DNA from: Paenibacillus curdlanolyticus YK9
GTDB taxonomy: Bacteria; Bacillota; Bacilli; Paenibacillales; Paenibacillaceae
Assembly: GCF_000179615.1 (NCBI RefSeq)
Contig: NZ_AEDD01000002.1
Location: 434,001-498,000, forward strand
Length of the DNA: 64,000 nucleotides
Direction of reading: 5' to 3'
In this document: positions 8,711 through 18,434 of the stretch, piece after piece
Layout: the number at the start of each line of letters is the position of its first letter
Position numbering within the stretch: position 1 is the stretch's first letter
The notes under the pieces: model-generated
The model's database searches: none
What the model was told of the DNA's origin: nothing
Seen by the model: only the letters and a program-made list of their open reading frames with translations
Program-made: the position numbers and the translations under genes

Positions 8711-8742
8711 TAAGGCTGACATCCATATAGGATTGTCAGCCT
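8711..8742 (-). terminator. Terminator after copA
   Basis: AGGCTGACA (8713-8721) and TGTCAGCCT (8734-8742) are a perfect 9-bp inverted repeat with a 12-base loop, 23 bases past the copA stop. The U-run on the minus strand is weak (TTATTG). Confidence 0.6.
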
Positions 8743-8764
8743 ATCGCGGGATCCATTCCCATCC

Positions 8765-11017
8765 TTATACCTTTGCCCGTTGCAGCCTCAGCGCATTCAA
8801 GACGACCGATACGGAGCTTAATGCCATTGCTGCACCAGCTACCCATGGCGCCAACAGGCCCATTGCGGCGATTGGGATGCCCAGCGTATTGTATCCGAGC
8901 GCCCAGACCAGATTTTGCTTGATGTTCGCCATCGTTTGGCGGCTCATCACAATGGCCTCGGTGATGCTGGTCAGTTCGCCGCGCATCAGCGTGACATCAG
9001 CAGCCTCCATCGCGATATCGGCTCCCGTTCCGATTGCAATGCCGACATCAGCCGTTGCGATAGCAGGCGCATCGTTGATGCCATCGCCAACCATGGCTAC
9101 GCGTTTCCCTTCGGCTTGCAGCTTCTTAATCTCAGCGGCTTTGCCATCCGGAAGAACCTCTGCAATAACGCGCGTGATCCCTGCTTGACGGGCAATTGCT
9201 TGCGCCGTGCGCGCATTATCGCCAGTGAGCATGATCACTTCAATTTCGGCTTCAAGCAGGCTAGCGACCGCTTGCCTCGATGATTCTTTTATCGTATCGG
9301 CGACAGCAACCAGCCCCGTATACTGCGCATCGACAACGACGAGCATCGCAGTCTTCCCTTCGTTTTCCAGCTTCTCCATTGCCTGCGTTACATGCTCGCT
9401 AACAGCAACTCCTTCCCGCTGCAGCAGCTTGCGCGTGCCAACCCAAATTTCGCTGCCATCCACCTGCGCATGGATACCGTAGCCGGGTATCGCCTCGAAG
9501 TGATCAACCCCAAGCAGCGATATGCCCTTAGCCAAAATCCCCGTAACGATGGCCCCAGCAAGCGGATGCTCCGAATGATTTTCTGCCGAAGCAATCAGCT
9601 GAAGGACACGCGCTTCTTGAATGCCACGCACCTCAAGATCCTCGGCAAACAAAATATCAGTCAGCTCCGGTTTTCCTTTCGTCACCGTGCCTGTTTTATC
9701 AAGGACGACCGTGTTTACTTTATGCAGCGTTTCAAGCTGCTCGCCGCCCTTGAATAGGATGCCAAGCTCAGCGGCGCGTCCCGAACCGGCCATAATCGAG
9801 GTTGGCGTAGCTAATCCGAGCGCGCACGGGCATGCAATGACCAACACCGCAATCGCTTTTTCGAGCGCATGCGCGAATTCGCCAGGCGATACCCAGAAGA
9901 ACCATACGATAAACGTAAGCAACGCTATGCCGACTACGATCGGAACAAAAATACCCGAGATGACGTCTGCAATTCGTTGAATCGGCGCTTTGGAGCCTTG
10001 CGCATCTTCGACAACTTTAATAATTTGAGCCAATGCTGTTTCCGCTCCGACTTTCGTCGCTTCTACAGTCAAGCTCCCGTTGCGGTTGATCGTTCCGCCA
10101 ATCACCTGATCCCCAGCCTGTTTGTCGACTGGAATGCTTTCGCCTGTCAGCATGGATTCGTCAATACTCGAATACCCCTCGATGACCATGCCGTCTACGG
10201 GGATCTTCTCGCCCGGCTTTACGATCACATGGTCGCCTGCGATTACCGCTTCGATCGGCAGCGTCAGCAATTCGCCATTGCGAATGACGTTTGCCGTCTT
10301 CGCTTGCAGCCCGAGCAGCTTCTTGATCGCTTCAGAAGAACGGCCTTTGGCAAGCACTTCAAACCATTTGCCTAACAAAATGAGCGTAATCAGAATCGCA
10401 CTTGTTTCGTAATACAAATCTGGCGCATGCTGCGCGTGGCCATGAATCTGGGCTGCTGTTGCCCAATCGATCGTTTTGTACAAGCTATATAGATAAGCGG
10501 CTGATGTGCCGAGCACGACTAGCACATCCATGTTCGCGCTTCGATTTCTAAGTGCTTTGTAAGCTCCGATATAGAACGAGCTCCCAATTACGAATTGCAC
10601 GGGCGTTGCCAACGCTAGCTGCACCCATGGATTCATCATAAACGCCGGAATATATATCCATGAGGTAAAAGTAAAATGGCTGACCATTGACCATAGCAGC
10701 GGCAAAGAAAGAAGAGCGGATACCAGCAGCTGCAGCTTTTTCTGCTTGCGCTCGCGTTGTTTGTCATGCGCTGCTGTTTCATCTGAACTTTTCTCGCTCG
10801 CATGATACCCCAGATTTTCAACCTTCTGCGTCAAATCAGTGATGGACACTTGTGCGCTGTCAAAATCGACCAAAGCCGTTTCCATTGCGAAGTTGACAGT
10901 TGCTTGATTAACGCCGGGAAGCCGAGAAAGCCCCTTCTCAATTCTGGCGGCGCAAGCCGCGCAAGTCATGCCGGTAATTTGAAGTGTCGTTTGTTCGATT
11001 TCCGTTTGATTATTCAT
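8765..11017 (-). CDS. copA: Copper-exporting P1B-type ATPase CopA
   Basis: A 750-residue P-type ATPase that exports Cu(I) from the cytoplasm. One N-terminal heavy-metal domain carries [15 protein letters not shown] (the CxxC metal site near residues 18-21); many Bacillus CopA proteins have two such domains, so this is a short form. The membrane metal site CPC sits in [15 protein letters not shown], the phosphorylated Asp in DKTGTVTKG, the [10 protein letters not shown] motif in the nucleotide domain, and the hinge in [30 protein letters not shown] precedes the ATG. It lies downstream of copZ and has its own CsoR-like operator in the 103-base gap, so it is induced by copper. Confidence 0.96.
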   Translation of the reverse strand: MNNQTEIEQTTLQITGMTCAACAARIEKGLSRLPGVNQATVNFAMETALVDFDSAQVSITDLTQKVENLGYHASEKSSDETAAHDKQRERKQKKLQLLVSALLSLPLLWSMVSHFTFTSWIYIPAFMMNPWVQLALATPVQFVIGSSFYIGAYKALRNRSANMDVLVVLGTSAAYLYSLYKTIDWATAAQIHGHAQHAPDLYYETSAILITLILLGKWFEVLAKGRSSEAIKKLLGLQAKTANVIRNGELLTLPIEAVIAGDHVIVKPGEKIPVDGMVIEGYSSIDESMLTGESIPVDKQAGDQVIGGTINRNGSLTVEATKVGAETALAQIIKVVEDAQGSKAPIQRIADVISGIFVPIVVGIALLTFIVWFFWVSPGEFAHALEKAIAVLVIACPCALGLATPTSIMAGSGRAAELGILFKGGEQLETLHKVNTVVLDKTGTVTKGKPELTDILFAEDLEVRGIQEARVLQLIASAENHSEHPLAGAIVTGILAKGISLLGVDHFEAIPGYGIHAQVDGSEIWVGTRKLLQREGVAVSEHVTQAMEKLENEGKTAMLVVVDAQYTGLVAVADTIKESSRQAVASLLEAEIEVIMLTGDNARTAQAIARQAGITRVIAEVLPDGKAAEIKKLQAEGKRVAMVGDGINDAPAIATADVGIAIGTGADIAMEAADVTLMRGELTSITEAIVMSRQTMANIKQNLVWALGYNTLGIPIAAMGLLAPWVAGAAMALSSVSVVLNALRLQRAKV

Positions 11018-11047
11018 AGCAACTATCTCCTTCGAATTATACGAATC

Positions 11048-11064
11048 ATACCCCTATAGGGTAT
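11048..11064. promoter_or_regulatory. CsoR operator upstream of copA
   Basis: ATACCCCTATAGGGTAT is a near-palindromic GC-core box flanked by AT, the classical CsoR operator form (TACCCnnnnGGGTA). It lies 31 bases upstream of the copA start and is almost the same as the box upstream of csoR. Confidence 0.8.
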
Positions 11065-11120
11065 ATATTTCTTTAAAAAAATAAGCATTGCGAGGGTGCC
11101 GCCGAAGAGGCGGCAACGCA

Positions 11121-11327
11121 TTATGCGACATCGTACCCCTGCTCTTCAATCGCTGCTTTGATCGCTTGAAGCGTTACTTTCGACTCGTCGAACGCAACCG
11201 TTACTTCGCCTGCGCTCAGGTTCACTTTGCCTTCCGCGCCGACTTCCCGTACGGCGCCCTCTACCGAATTGACGCAATGGCCGCAAGACATTCCTTCTAC
11301 TTTCAATGTGACGGTTTGCATATTCAC
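11121..11327 (-). CDS. copZ: Copper chaperone CopZ
   Basis: A 68-residue heavy-metal-associated domain with a ferredoxin-like fold. The metal site is MSCGHCVNSVEGAV, Cys-x-x-Cys at residues 15 and 18, and the usual C-terminal EEQGYDVA is present. It binds Cu(I) in the cytoplasm and hands it to the N-terminal domain of CopA or to CsoR. It lies 10 bases after csoR on the same strand and is followed by copA, the conserved csoR-copZ-copA order of Bacillota. Confidence 0.95.
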   Translation of the reverse strand: MNMQTVTLKVEGMSCGHCVNSVEGAVREVGAEGKVNLSAGEVTVAFDESKVTLQAIKAAIEEQGYDVA

Positions 11328-11337
11328 ACGCTCCTCG

Positions 11338-11694
11338 TTAACGAATTAGTTTGTTCATCGTAATCATTAGCTCAGCAATCACTTGCTCATCGCCTGCTTG
11401 AAGCCTTTCGGTCACGCAGCTTTTCAAATGGTGCTCGAGCAGCAGCTTGCCAACGCTATTCAATGCCGACTGGGCTGCGGAGATCTGATTCAATACATCG
11501 TCGCAGTACGTGTCCTTCTCGATCAAACCTTTTATCCCACGGATCTGGCCTTCCACTCGATTCAATCGTGCGATCAGGTTTGCTTTTGTTTTGTCCGAAT
11601 GGTGGCTCTTGCGTTCTCCGCCTTGCGATGCGCATTCATCATGGCAAGTCATATGCTCTAGCTGCGTATGATCCGTTTGTTGGGACTCCTTCAC
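11338..11694 (-). CDS. csoR: Copper-sensing transcriptional repressor CsoR
   Basis: An all-helical DUF156-type repressor of about 118 residues. The Cu(I)-binding triad is readable: Cys64 in DTYCDDVLNQI, His89 in LLLEHHLKSC and Cys93, with the Cys-25-His-4-Cys spacing of CsoR. The segment RLNRVEGQIRGIKGLI is the DNA-contact helix. The GTG start at 11694 is preferred because AGGAGG lies 7 bases upstream; two ATGs at 11700 and 11721 are also in frame, but the first is too close to the site. The N-terminus before residue 30 is long and Cys/His-rich (MTCHDEC, HSD), an unusual extension. It represses itself, copZ and copA; copper releases it from DNA. Confidence 0.93.
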   Translation of the reverse strand: MKESQQTDHTQLEHMTCHDECASQGGERKSHHSDKTKANLIARLNRVEGQIRGIKGLIEKDTYCDDVLNQISAAQSALNSVGKLLLEHHLKSCVTERLQAGDEQVIAELMITMNKLIR

Positions 11695-11724
11695 GAGCAT
11701 CCCTCCTCTTAGTAGTAGCATAAC

Positions 11725-11741
11725 ATACCCCTAAGGGGTAT
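11725..11741. promoter_or_regulatory. CsoR operator upstream of csoR
   Basis: ATACCCCTAAGGGGTAT is a perfect palindrome about the central A and matches the CsoR consensus. It lies 30 bases upstream of the GTG start of csoR and implies autoregulation. Confidence 0.85.
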
Positions 11742-11824
11742 ATCAAGTAGTTGATTGCACATATTTATACAAAATCCCGTACACCCTATTAGCAGCAAAT
11801 GCCACACCCTTGGAGGGACATCGA

Positions 11825-12442
11825 ATGCTTGAGCAACTCCCATTCAAACGAAATTATGTGCTGCATCTTTGGATTGGAATCTATATCGTTGACTGGATCA
11901 TCATGGCGATCACACCTACAAATCGCTTGCAGTGGCTCGCAGAAAATGTCCTTATCGTCATTACAATCGCCTTTCTTGCGTTCACTTATCGATCTGCTCG
12001 CCTATCGAGCCTTTCCTATCTGCTCATTCTCATTTTTATGTGCTTACATACCTATGCTGCCCATTTCACTTATGAGGGTACGCCTTTCGATCATTGGTTA
12101 AAATCCCATTACCATACCCGAAGAAGCTATTATGACCGCCTTGTCCATTTGGCATTCGGCTTATGCTGGTCGCTGCCTTTCCGCGAATGGCTCATGAGCA
12201 AGGTGCATATTCGAGGCGTCTGGACCTATTTGATGCCGGTTGTTGTCGTACTCAGCTTTAGCGGATTGTTCGAAATCTTGGAAATGCTGGCGGCGCTCGC
12301 TGGCGGAAAAGGCGGAGAGGCTCGATTTATCGGCTTGCAGGGCGATGTGCTCGATACGCAAAAGGATATGAGCATAGGCCTGATTGGTTCAATTCTGGCG
12401 ATGGGTATCTTAGCTTATATACGAAAGCGTAAAGCGAGCTGA
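11825..12442 (+). CDS. DUF2238 (YjdF-type) integral membrane protein
   Basis: A 205-residue polytopic membrane protein with about five to six hydrophobic helices. It resembles the DUF2238 family (E. coli YjdF): the conserved CLHTYAAHFTYEGTPF segment, YYDRLVHLAFGL, and the acidic FEILEMLAA plus QGDVLDTQKDM near the C-terminus are typical. The function of the family is unknown. The ATG at 11825 was chosen because GGAGGG lies 7 bases upstream; an in-frame TTG at 11810 is part of that same site. It starts about 80 bases after the csoR operator in the opposite direction, but no shared regulation is evident. Confidence 0.8.
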   Translation: MLEQLPFKRNYVLHLWIGIYIVDWIIMAITPTNRLQWLAENVLIVITIAFLAFTYRSARLSSLSYLLILIFMCLHTYAAHFTYEGTPFDHWLKSHYHTRRSYYDRLVHLAFGLCWSLPFREWLMSKVHIRGVWTYLMPVVVVLSFSGLFEILEMLAALAGGKGGEARFIGLQGDVLDTQKDMSIGLIGSILAMGILAYIRKRKAS

Positions 12443-12553
12443 TTCGCTTATCGTGATTGTCAGCTCTCCGCTTGGCAGGTTAATATGAAGCTTGGAACAT
12501 TGATTACCTAGATCAACGCCATCGGACACAATTTTATTTGTGGGGGAATCACT

Positions 12554-13156
12554 TTGACTTCGATGTCTCGCTACGAGAAACGCAAACAAGAAACGAAGCA
12601 AAAAATCGCCGATGCCGCTCTTACCCTTTTCACTGCTCACGGGTTCGACCAGACAACGATGGATCAAATTGCCGAAAAAGCAAATGTCGCCAAAGGCACG
12701 CTATTCAATCATTTTGCAAGCAAAAATGCACTCCTGACCCATTTCGGTGAAATTCGTGTACAGCTAATCAAATCGGCAATTGAGCATAGCGTACAAAACG
12801 TTGACGGCGTCGTGAACAAACTCTTTGCCATCTTCGATGCGCTTGCCAAGGTGAACGAGGAGGATAAGCCCTATGGCCAACTGGTCATTCAGGATTTTAT
12901 GCAGCGGTATACAAGCGGAGATCGCCGTAATTATAATGAGGCCTCGGCGGTAATACGTGTCATTATCGAGCAAGGGATTGATTCAGGAGAATTGCGAAAC
13001 GATTTGGATGCGCAGCAGACAGCTGCATTGCTGGGTGGCGTTTTCTTCCACACAACGATTGATTGGATTCGGGGGAATTTCAGCCAACCACTACGGGATT
13101 CGTTCCGCAGACAACTGGATATCGTGTTAAAGGGGATTCAAGCAGTCGTCTGTTAA
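12554..13156 (+). CDS. TetR/AcrR-family transcriptional regulator
   Basis: A 200-residue one-component regulator. The N-terminal HTH spans about residues 10-60 with the standard TetR pattern: KIADAALTLFTAHGFDQTTM, then IAEKANVAKGTLFNHFASK. The C-terminal ligand domain has IDWIRGNFSQPLRD, seen in many YcdC-like TetR members. The start is TTG (12554) after GTGGGGG or the ATG three codons on; they cannot be told apart. No target operator or divergent partner is obvious; the next gene downstream is a small coiled-coil protein 158 bases away. Ligand unknown. Confidence 0.85.
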   Translation: MTSMSRYEKRKQETKQKIADAALTLFTAHGFDQTTMDQIAEKANVAKGTLFNHFASKNALLTHFGEIRVQLIKSAIEHSVQNVDGVVNKLFAIFDALAKVNEEDKPYGQLVIQDFMQRYTSGDRRNYNEASAVIRVIIEQGIDSGELRNDLDAQQTAALLGGVFFHTTIDWIRGNFSQPLRDSFRRQLDIVLKGIQAVVC

Positions 13157-13313
13157 CTGCACGAAATTTTAATGTCATATATGTTTAATGCAATTAATTG
13201 ATCGATTAAACAAATGGTCGAATTTCGTCACGATCACACAAATTTAGGCGTACGCATACTCCGCGGCAGCGTAAGATATATCACGCACTTTCCGAGCAAG
13301 GAGGTGTTTGCCC

Positions 13314-13568
13314 ATGCACCCACACTGGAGAGCTTACCCGGCTAACCCCTATTCGAACGAGTATGCACATCCCATTGCACACGACCACCGTTCCCCCGCT
13401 TCCACGCCGGATATGCAGCCAATGATGCAATTGTTCGCCAACCTGGAGCATCGATTGGATCATATCATCCGGTTGATGGAAGAGAACAATCACCTGCTCC
13501 GCTCGATCGAACAGCAGCAAAACCGCGTTGTGACAGCAGGAGGCGGTTCTGTTATTGTACGGATGTAA
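13314..13568 (+). CDS. Small coiled-coil protein of unknown function
   Basis: An 84-residue protein with a strong AAGGAGGTG seven bases before its ATG. The first 40 residues are rich in His, Pro, Tyr and Asn (HPHWRAYPANPYSNEYAHP), followed by an amphipathic helix MQLFANLEHRLDHIIRLMEENNHLLRSIEQQQ (given here in parts: leucine or isoleucine every third to fourth position, residues ~40-70), which predicts a short coiled coil. There is no signal peptide or membrane segment. The proline/histidine-rich head recalls small spore-coat or sporulation proteins, but I do not recognise the family. A conserved hypothetical protein is the safest call. Confidence 0.65.
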   Translation: MHPHWRAYPANPYSNEYAHPIAHDHRSPASTPDMQPMMQLFANLEHRLDHIIRLMEENNHLLRSIEQQQNRVVTAGGGSVIVRM

Positions 13569-13578
13569 TGCAGGAACC

Positions 13579-13616
13579 AAAAACAAGCGAACGAAGATCT
13601 CCGCTTCGCTCGCTTG
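13579..13616 (-). terminator. Terminator of the Nudix gene
   Basis: On the minus strand CAAGCGAGCGAAG pairs with CTTCGTTCGCTTG around an 8-base loop, followed by TTTTTGG. It stands 18 bases past the Nudix stop and just after the convergent coiled-coil gene. Confidence 0.8.
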
Positions 13617-13634
13617 TATGATACTTACCATTTT

Positions 13635-14198
13635 TTACAGCCGATAATACCGATTTCCGTTCGCAGCGGTTGCCGCTTGGCTATCCTCCTGCATGCCTTC
13701 GCCCTGCTTATGGATGGCAGCATCGAGAAGCCACTGCGTGAAGCCAGCGACTGGCATATGCGCCAACTCATCCAATGCAAAAAATCCTGCGGCATCCACC
13801 TCTACGCCATCTGGCGTCGGTTCTCCCCCCACATATTCCATCTCGAATGCAATATAGACATTGTGAATGCTGCGCGGCTGATCGCGAAGCGCGATAATGC
13901 TCTTCACTTTGGCTTCTACTCCCGTTTCCTCCATTACCTCTCGCGCCACAGTCGTTCCGATGTCCTCATGCTGCTCGATGTAACCGCCCGGATTCGTCCA
14001 ATTGCCTTTGCCCGGCTCCTGCGCCCGACGAACGAGCAAGATCTTTCCGTCCCGAAAGACAAGCGCGCCTACGCCAATGCTATAATTGCCCCAGTGTACC
14101 GCACCGCATGATTCCGAGGCGCATACCCGCCGTTCTAAGCCATCCAACACTCGCGTCTCCATTGGGCTTCCGCATGTCACACAGTAATTAATCGTCAT
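13635..14198 (-). CDS. Nudix hydrolase with N-terminal zinc ribbon
   Basis: A 187-residue protein. Cys6-x-x-Cys9 and Cys26-x4-Cys31 form a zinc ribbon, as in NudC-like pyrophosphatases. The Nudix box runs from GGYIEQHEDIG through REVMEETGVEA (about residues 71-96) and contains all residues of Gx5Ex7REUxEExGU. It should hydrolyse a nucleoside diphosphate linked to another moiety. The substrate could be ADP-ribose, NAD(H) or another; family members with this zinc ribbon and length vary. It stands alone, with a terminator downstream. Confidence 0.88.
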   Translation of the reverse strand: MTINYCVTCGSPMETRVLDGLERRVCASESCGAVHWGNYSIGVGALVFRDGKILLVRRAQEPGKGNWTNPGGYIEQHEDIGTTVAREVMEETGVEAKVKSIIALRDQPRSIHNVYIAFEMEYVGGEPTPDGVEVDAAGFFALDELAHMPVAGFTQWLLDAAIHKQGEGMQEDSQAATAANGNRYYRL

Positions 14199-14263
14199 CT
14201 GTCGTTCCCCTCCGTCGGCATTCTCTCTATGTCCGCGATCTATTCAATGAAATCTATCATGGC

Positions 14264-14287
14264 ATAAAAAAAAGAGCCTCGCAAGGC
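14264..14287 (-). terminator. Intrinsic terminator
   Basis: On the minus strand GAGCC-TTGCGA-GGCTC is followed by T8. It ends the gene at 14329-14760. Confidence 0.85.
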
Positions 14288-14328
14288 TCAGCACACCATT
14301 ATTTACCCGCCTTCAAGCAATGCAGGGG

Positions 14329-14760
14329 TTACCACTTACCGCATTCAAACTCATGGCATTCCATTTCTTTTACAAAAACCGATATCCATAATACCGCCTT
14401 CGTATCTGGGTCCACTTCGATGTAGATCCCTTTACTGCTGCAATAGATTTCTTCAAACTCATCATATTCAAAGCTAGGCTCAATCGCGAGCACTTCGCTA
14501 ATCGGCATCCCGATTTGAATCGTATCAAACAACTTTCCCGAGTAGTTTCGCAGCGCTGTGATTTTAACAAGTTTTCCGTTGATGATATTAAACCACAGAT
14601 CGACGAAATCTTTCATTTCATAACGAATTAAAAACTTATCAAGCAGCTTCGCCTTCACCTCATGCTTACACAGGTAAGGATAAAACCCGCTGATATGGCT
14701 ATACAATCGAAGATTGCCAAGCCCGATGCCCGGCAGTATCGGAGCGTTCCAATTAATCAC
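14329..14760 (-). CDS. Unknown protein, possible immunity-type fold
   Basis: A protein of about 143 residues. The GTG start at 14760 is placed by AGAGGTGAT just upstream; an ATG six codons earlier has no such site. Recognisable features are a LPGIGLGNLRLYSH opening, a FNIINGKLVKITAL strand pair and an IQIGMPISEVLAIEPSFEYDEFEEIYC segment. The pattern of a GxGLG start, an NGKL hairpin and a late IGxxxxEV helix resembles small immunity proteins of polymorphic toxin systems, but no toxin gene is adjacent. The composition is more A/T-rich than its neighbours, and an inverted repeat lies upstream. No function is claimed. Confidence 0.5.
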   Translation of the reverse strand: MINWNAPILPGIGLGNLRLYSHISGFYPYLCKHEVKAKLLDKFLIRYEMKDFVDLWFNIINGKLVKITALRNYSGKLFDTIQIGMPISEVLAIEPSFEYDEFEEIYCSSKGIYIEVDPDTKAVLWISVFVKEMECHEFECGKW

Positions 14761-14816
14761 ACTATCACCTCTAAGCAAAAATAATCACGGTGACCTTTCA
14801 TTTCAGATCTTTATGA

Positions 14817-14834
14817 TGTAACAAACATGTTACA
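14817..14834. repeat. Operator-like inverted repeat upstream of the unknown gene
   Basis: TGTAACAAACATGTTACA has perfect 7-base arms (TGTAACA/TGTTACA) around four bases, 57 bases upstream of the GTG start at 14760. This is the size and symmetry of a dimeric regulator site. The surrounding ~100 bases are very A/T-rich. Confidence 0.5.
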
Positions 14835-14902
14835 GGACATAACGATCGAAAAATATATAAGCTATTAACGATTATTGAATATATATAACGAACTTTTACA
14901 CA

Positions 14903-14932
14903 CAAAAAAATAAGAGTGCTCATTTGCACTCT
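14903..14932 (-). terminator. Terminator of the mmg operon
   Basis: On the minus strand AGAGTGC and GCACTCT close a 6-base loop, followed by TTATTTTTTT, 33 bases past the stop of mmgE. Confidence 0.85.
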
Positions 14933-14964
14933 ATGCATGCCTATGCTGGCTTTATTTCTGCGGG

Positions 14965-16407
14965 CTAGACCACAAAAAGCTCCATAAATTGCGGCACCGG
15001 CATCCGCTCCAACGCCGCTTGATCACTGCATAGCTCCAAGATTGCTCTCGCCTGCTTATCGGCAAACCGCGTTCGCACGTTCGCCTCGAACTTTTGCTCC
15101 AGCAGCGGGATGCCTTCTGCCCTGCGCCTCCGGTGGCCGATCGGGTACTCGATTTCAATTCGCTCGGTGGCCGTCCCGTCCTTGAACAAAATTTGGATGG
15201 CATTCGCGATCGAACGCTTTTGGCTATCTAGGTAATCTCGCGAATAGCGGCTTTCTTCGATCGTAACCATTTTGCTCCGCAGCTCATCGATTCGCGGATC
15301 CGCTGCGGCGGAGTCCTCGTAATGATCAGCCTCCAGCGTCCCATGCAGCAGTCCGATCGCCACCATATATTGCAAACAGTGATCCCGATCCGCGGGATTA
15401 TGAAGCGGTCCTGTCTTATCAATGATACGAAGCGCTGACTCATGCGTCGTCAGCTCGATCCGATCGATCTCATCCAGCCTTCCAATCGCCTCTTTATGCA
15501 GGCGGACGGCGCATTCGACGGCCGTTTGGCCGTGAAATTCAGCTGGATACGAGATTTTGAACAACACATTCTCCATCACATAGCTCGCGAGAGGCTGATT
15601 CATCACAAGCGGCTTCCCTTTCATGAGCACATCCTGCAGCCCCCATGTCGGAGCCGTCAATACAGACGGATACCCCATTTCTCCCTTGAGCACCATTAGC
15701 GCCAGCCTCACCGCCCGGCTCGTCGCATCGCCAGCTGCCCATGATTTGCGCGTGCCCGTATTCGGCGAATGCCGATACGTCCGCAGCGGATGACCGTCGA
15801 CCCACGCATGGGAGATCGCTTGCGTAATCTCGTCCTTCGTGCCGCCCAGCAACCGCGTGCCGACAGCAGCCGAAGCGACTTTGACAAGGATGACATGATC
15901 CAGACCCACTCGATTGAAGCTGTTCGCAAGCGCAAGAACGCCTTGGATTTCATGCGCTTGAATCATGGCAGTAAGGACATCCCTCATGATGAGCGGCTGA
16001 CCGCCGCGAGCGACGTTTTGCCTGCTCTGATAATCAGCTGCAGCTAGTATCCCACCCAAGTTATCGGACGGATGCCCCCATTCCGCCGCTAACCATGTGT
16101 CGTTGTAGTCGAGCCAACGGATCATGCAGCCGATGTTAAAAGCAGCGGTTACAGGATCCAGCTCATACGAGGTGCCTGGAATCCTGACGCCGTTAGGCAC
16201 AATGGTGCCAGGAACGGTTGGGCCTAACAGCTTCGTACAAGCCGGGTAACGCAATGCCAGCAATCCGCACCCCAGCGTATCCATTAGACAATATCGCGCG
16301 GTAACATACGCTTCATCGCTTTCGATGGCAGCTTCCGCTGCATAACTAGCAATATCTGTTAATAGCTGATCCGGATCGGGCCGATTGTTCGGGATCGAGC
16401 TTGACAT
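14965..16407 (-). CDS. mmgE: 2-methylcitrate dehydratase (MmgE/PrpD family)
   Basis: A 480-residue MmgE/PrpD-family enzyme that dehydrates 2-methylcitrate to 2-methyl-cis-aconitate in propionyl-CoA breakdown. Family marks include [18 protein letters not shown] near the N-terminus, [24 protein letters not shown] (seen in two parts, about residues 96-119), the [20 protein letters not shown] and [13 protein letters not shown] segments and the central [16 protein letters not shown]. The chosen ATG overlaps the stop codon of the citrate synthase gene (TGATG), with AAGGA upstream, so translation is coupled. It is the last gene of the operon and is followed by a terminator. In B. subtilis the same gene is sigma-E dependent. 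Confidence 0.93.
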   Translation of the reverse strand: MSSSIPNNRPDPDQLLTDIASYAAEAAIESDEAYVTARYCLMDTLGCGLLALRYPACTKLLGPTVPGTIVPNGVRIPGTSYELDPVTAAFNIGCMIRWLDYNDTWLAAEWGHPSDNLGGILAAADYQSRQNVARGGQPLIMRDVLTAMIQAHEIQGVLALANSFNRVGLDHVILVKVASAAVGTRLLGGTKDEITQAISHAWVDGHPLRTYRHSPNTGTRKSWAAGDATSRAVRLALMVLKGEMGYPSVLTAPTWGLQDVLMKGKPLVMNQPLASYVMENVLFKISYPAEFHGQTAVECAVRLHKEAIGRLDEIDRIELTTHESALRIIDKTGPLHNPADRDHCLQYMVAIGLLHGTLEADHYEDSAAADPRIDELRSKMVTIEESRYSRDYLDSQKRSIANAIQILFKDGTATERIEIEYPIGHRRRRAEGIPLLEQKFEANVRTRFADKQARAILELCSDQAALERMPVPQFMELFVV

Positions 16408-17528
16408 CAGGCACGTCCTTCGATTGAAATCCATGGCTGCTGCTCGGGTCCCGTATATTCGGCGATTGGACGAATGATCCGATTGTTATCGCGCTGCTCG
16501 ATAATATGCGCGATCCAGCCGCTCATGCGGGCAATGACAAAGATCGGCGTGAACAACGAAGTGGGAATACCCATTAGCCGGTACGCAGACGCGCTGTAGA
16601 AATCAAGATTTGGGAACAGCTTCTTTTTGCGCTGCATCACTTGCTCGATTCGCTCGGAAATGTGATAGAGTTGCCAGTCATTGGCTTGCAAGGACAATGA
16701 TTGCGATATTCGTTTCATAATATCCGAACGAGGGTCGGATACCGTATACACCCGATGGCCAAAGCCCATAATAAGCCGCTTCTGCACGAGCATCTGCTGT
16801 ACGCCCATCTCCGCCTCGTCCGGTGTGGCGAATGCATCGATTAGCTCCATTGCAGCTTCATTAGCTCCGCCATGCAGCGATCCGCGCAGTGTTCCGATAC
16901 CTGTCGTCACCGCCGAATAAATATCCGACATCGTCGACGCTGTCACCCTCGCTGCGAATGTCGACGCGTTAAATTCATGCTCCGCATACAGCGTAAGCGA
17001 GATATCAAGCGCTTCTTCATGCAGATCATCCGGCTTCCTCCCATGCAGCAGCTGCAAAAAATGGCCGGCGATGCTCTCGTTTTCCGTCTCTGTGTCGATT
17101 CGAATACCATCCAGATGAAAGTGGCGCCAATACAGCAAAATGGAAGCGGCGCTTGCAATTAAACGGTCTGCGACCTCCCGCACTTCCTGACGGTCTCTCT
17201 CTGGTTCGAAGGCGCCAAGCGCCGAAACGCCTGTACGTATCACATCCATCGGATGCGTATGAGCAGGAAGCTGCTCGAGGATGACGCGCAGCCCTGCTGG
17301 CAGGCCGCGCAGCTTCGCCATTTTGCTCTTATAGGCTTCAAATTCCACCTCATTGGGCAGCTTGCCATACAGCAGCAAATAAGCCGTTTCCTCGAAGGAA
17401 GCCGATTGCGCCAAATCCTCAATCGCATACCCGCGATAGGTTAATCCTCTGCCCTTTTTGCCAACCGTCGCGATCTCGGTCTTCCCCGCTACTACATCTG
17501 ACAATCCTCCGGCTTTTTTAATGACCAT
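16407..17528 (-). CDS. mmgD: 2-methylcitrate synthase (citrate synthase family)
   Basis: A 373-residue citrate-synthase-family protein. Active-site His residues are seen in [14 protein letters not shown] (His near 217) and [15 protein letters not shown] (His near 253), and the catalytic Asp in [17 protein letters not shown]. In the context of PrpB and PrpD homologues it most likely condenses propionyl-CoA with oxaloacetate to 2-methylcitrate; such enzymes usually also accept acetyl-CoA. SD GGGAG lies 8 bases before the ATG. One base separates it from the stop of prpB, and its own stop overlaps mmgE. Confidence 0.93.
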   Translation of the reverse strand: MVIKKAGGLSDVVAGKTEIATVGKKGRGLTYRGYAIEDLAQSASFEETAYLLLYGKLPNEVEFEAYKSKMAKLRGLPAGLRVILEQLPAHTHPMDVIRTGVSALGAFEPERDRQEVREVADRLIASAASILLYWRHFHLDGIRIDTETENESIAGHFLQLLHGRKPDDLHEEALDISLTLYAEHEFNASTFAARVTASTMSDIYSAVTTGIGTLRGSLHGGANEAAMELIDAFATPDEAEMGVQQMLVQKRLIMGFGHRVYTVSDPRSDIMKRISQSLSLQANDWQLYHISERIEQVMQRKKKLFPNLDFYSASAYRLMGIPTSLFTPIFVIARMSGWIAHIIEQRDNNRIIRPIAEYTGPEQQPWISIEGRA

Positions 17529-18416
17529 CTAATCCACTCCCTTCTCTATGCCGAACAATCGATCAAGCCGCTGTTCATAATCGAGATAATGAAGGAATGC
17601 GTACAATTCGGAGCGCGTCTGCATCCGGTCGATAACGGACTGCTGCGTCCCTTCTTCGCGAATTGCTTTGTACACGAGAAGGGCTGCGGCCGACATCGCG
17701 CGAAAGGCGGATAACGGGTAAAGCGCTAATCCAACGCCTGCGGAAGCGAGCTGCTCGGTCGTAAACAGCGGCGTTAATCCAAACTCCGTAATATTCGCAA
17801 GCACCGGCACTTGAACGGCTTCCGCGAACGCCTTGTAATCTTCCAGTCGCGTAACCGCCTCTGGAAAAATCATATCGGCTCCTGCCTCGACGCATGCGCG
17901 CGCCCGTTCAATCGCGCGATCGATGCCTTCGACTGCCAGCGCGTCCGTCCGTGCCATAATGACAAACTGGCTGTCCGCTCGCGCATCTGCCGCTGCTCGA
18001 ATACGATCCGTCATCTCCGCTTGGCTGACGATTGCTTTATTCGGGCGATGGCCGCATCGTTTGGCTGCGACCTGGTCTTCGATGTGAATGCCTGCCGCGC
18101 CTGCGCGCTCCATCTGCTGAACCGTTCGCGCAATTTGAAAGGCGCTGCCGAAGCCGGTATCCGCATCGACCAGAATGGGCAGCTCCGTCACGCTGCTCAG
18201 CCTCCGAACGTCCTCGACACAATCGTTCAAGCTCGTAATGCCAAGATCCGGCAAGCCGAAAGAAGCATTCGCTACGCCAGCCCCTGAAACGTATAACGCT
18301 CGAAATCCGACCTGCTCCGCCATCATGGCCGCATAGGCGTTAATTGCTCCTGCGACCTGCAAGGGGCGCTCCGCTTCAACCGCGCTGCGCAGGCGTTGAC
18401 CGGCACTTTGACGCAT
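17529..18416 (-). CDS. prpB: 2-methylisocitrate lyase (PrpB/YqiQ)
   Basis: A 295-residue member of the isocitrate-lyase/PEP-mutase family. It cleaves 2-methylisocitrate to pyruvate and succinate. The barrel motifs are intact: [30 protein letters not shown] (metal-binding Asp), [15 protein letters not shown] (the KRCGH catalytic loop with Cys near 123) and [14 protein letters not shown]. It sits between mmgC and mmgD; in B. subtilis the equivalent yqiQ follows mmgE, so the order is rearranged here. Confidence 0.94.
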   Translation of the reverse strand: MRQSAGQRLRSAVEAERPLQVAGAINAYAAMMAEQVGFRALYVSGAGVANASFGLPDLGITSLNDCVEDVRRLSSVTELPILVDADTGFGSAFQIARTVQQMERAGAAGIHIEDQVAAKRCGHRPNKAIVSQAEMTDRIRAAADARADSQFVIMARTDALAVEGIDRAIERARACVEAGADMIFPEAVTRLEDYKAFAEAVQVPVLANITEFGLTPLFTTEQLASAGVGLALYPLSAFRAMSAAALLVYKAIREEGTQQSVIDRMQTRSELYAFLHYLDYEQRLDRLFGIEKGVD

Positions 18417-18434
18417 CGTTTCACCTCCGCCAAG

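Noticed and set aside
11810-11824. TTG start of the DUF2238 gene five codons upstream
   Set aside because: It is part of the ribosome-binding site GGAGGG itself; the ATG at 11825 has proper spacing.
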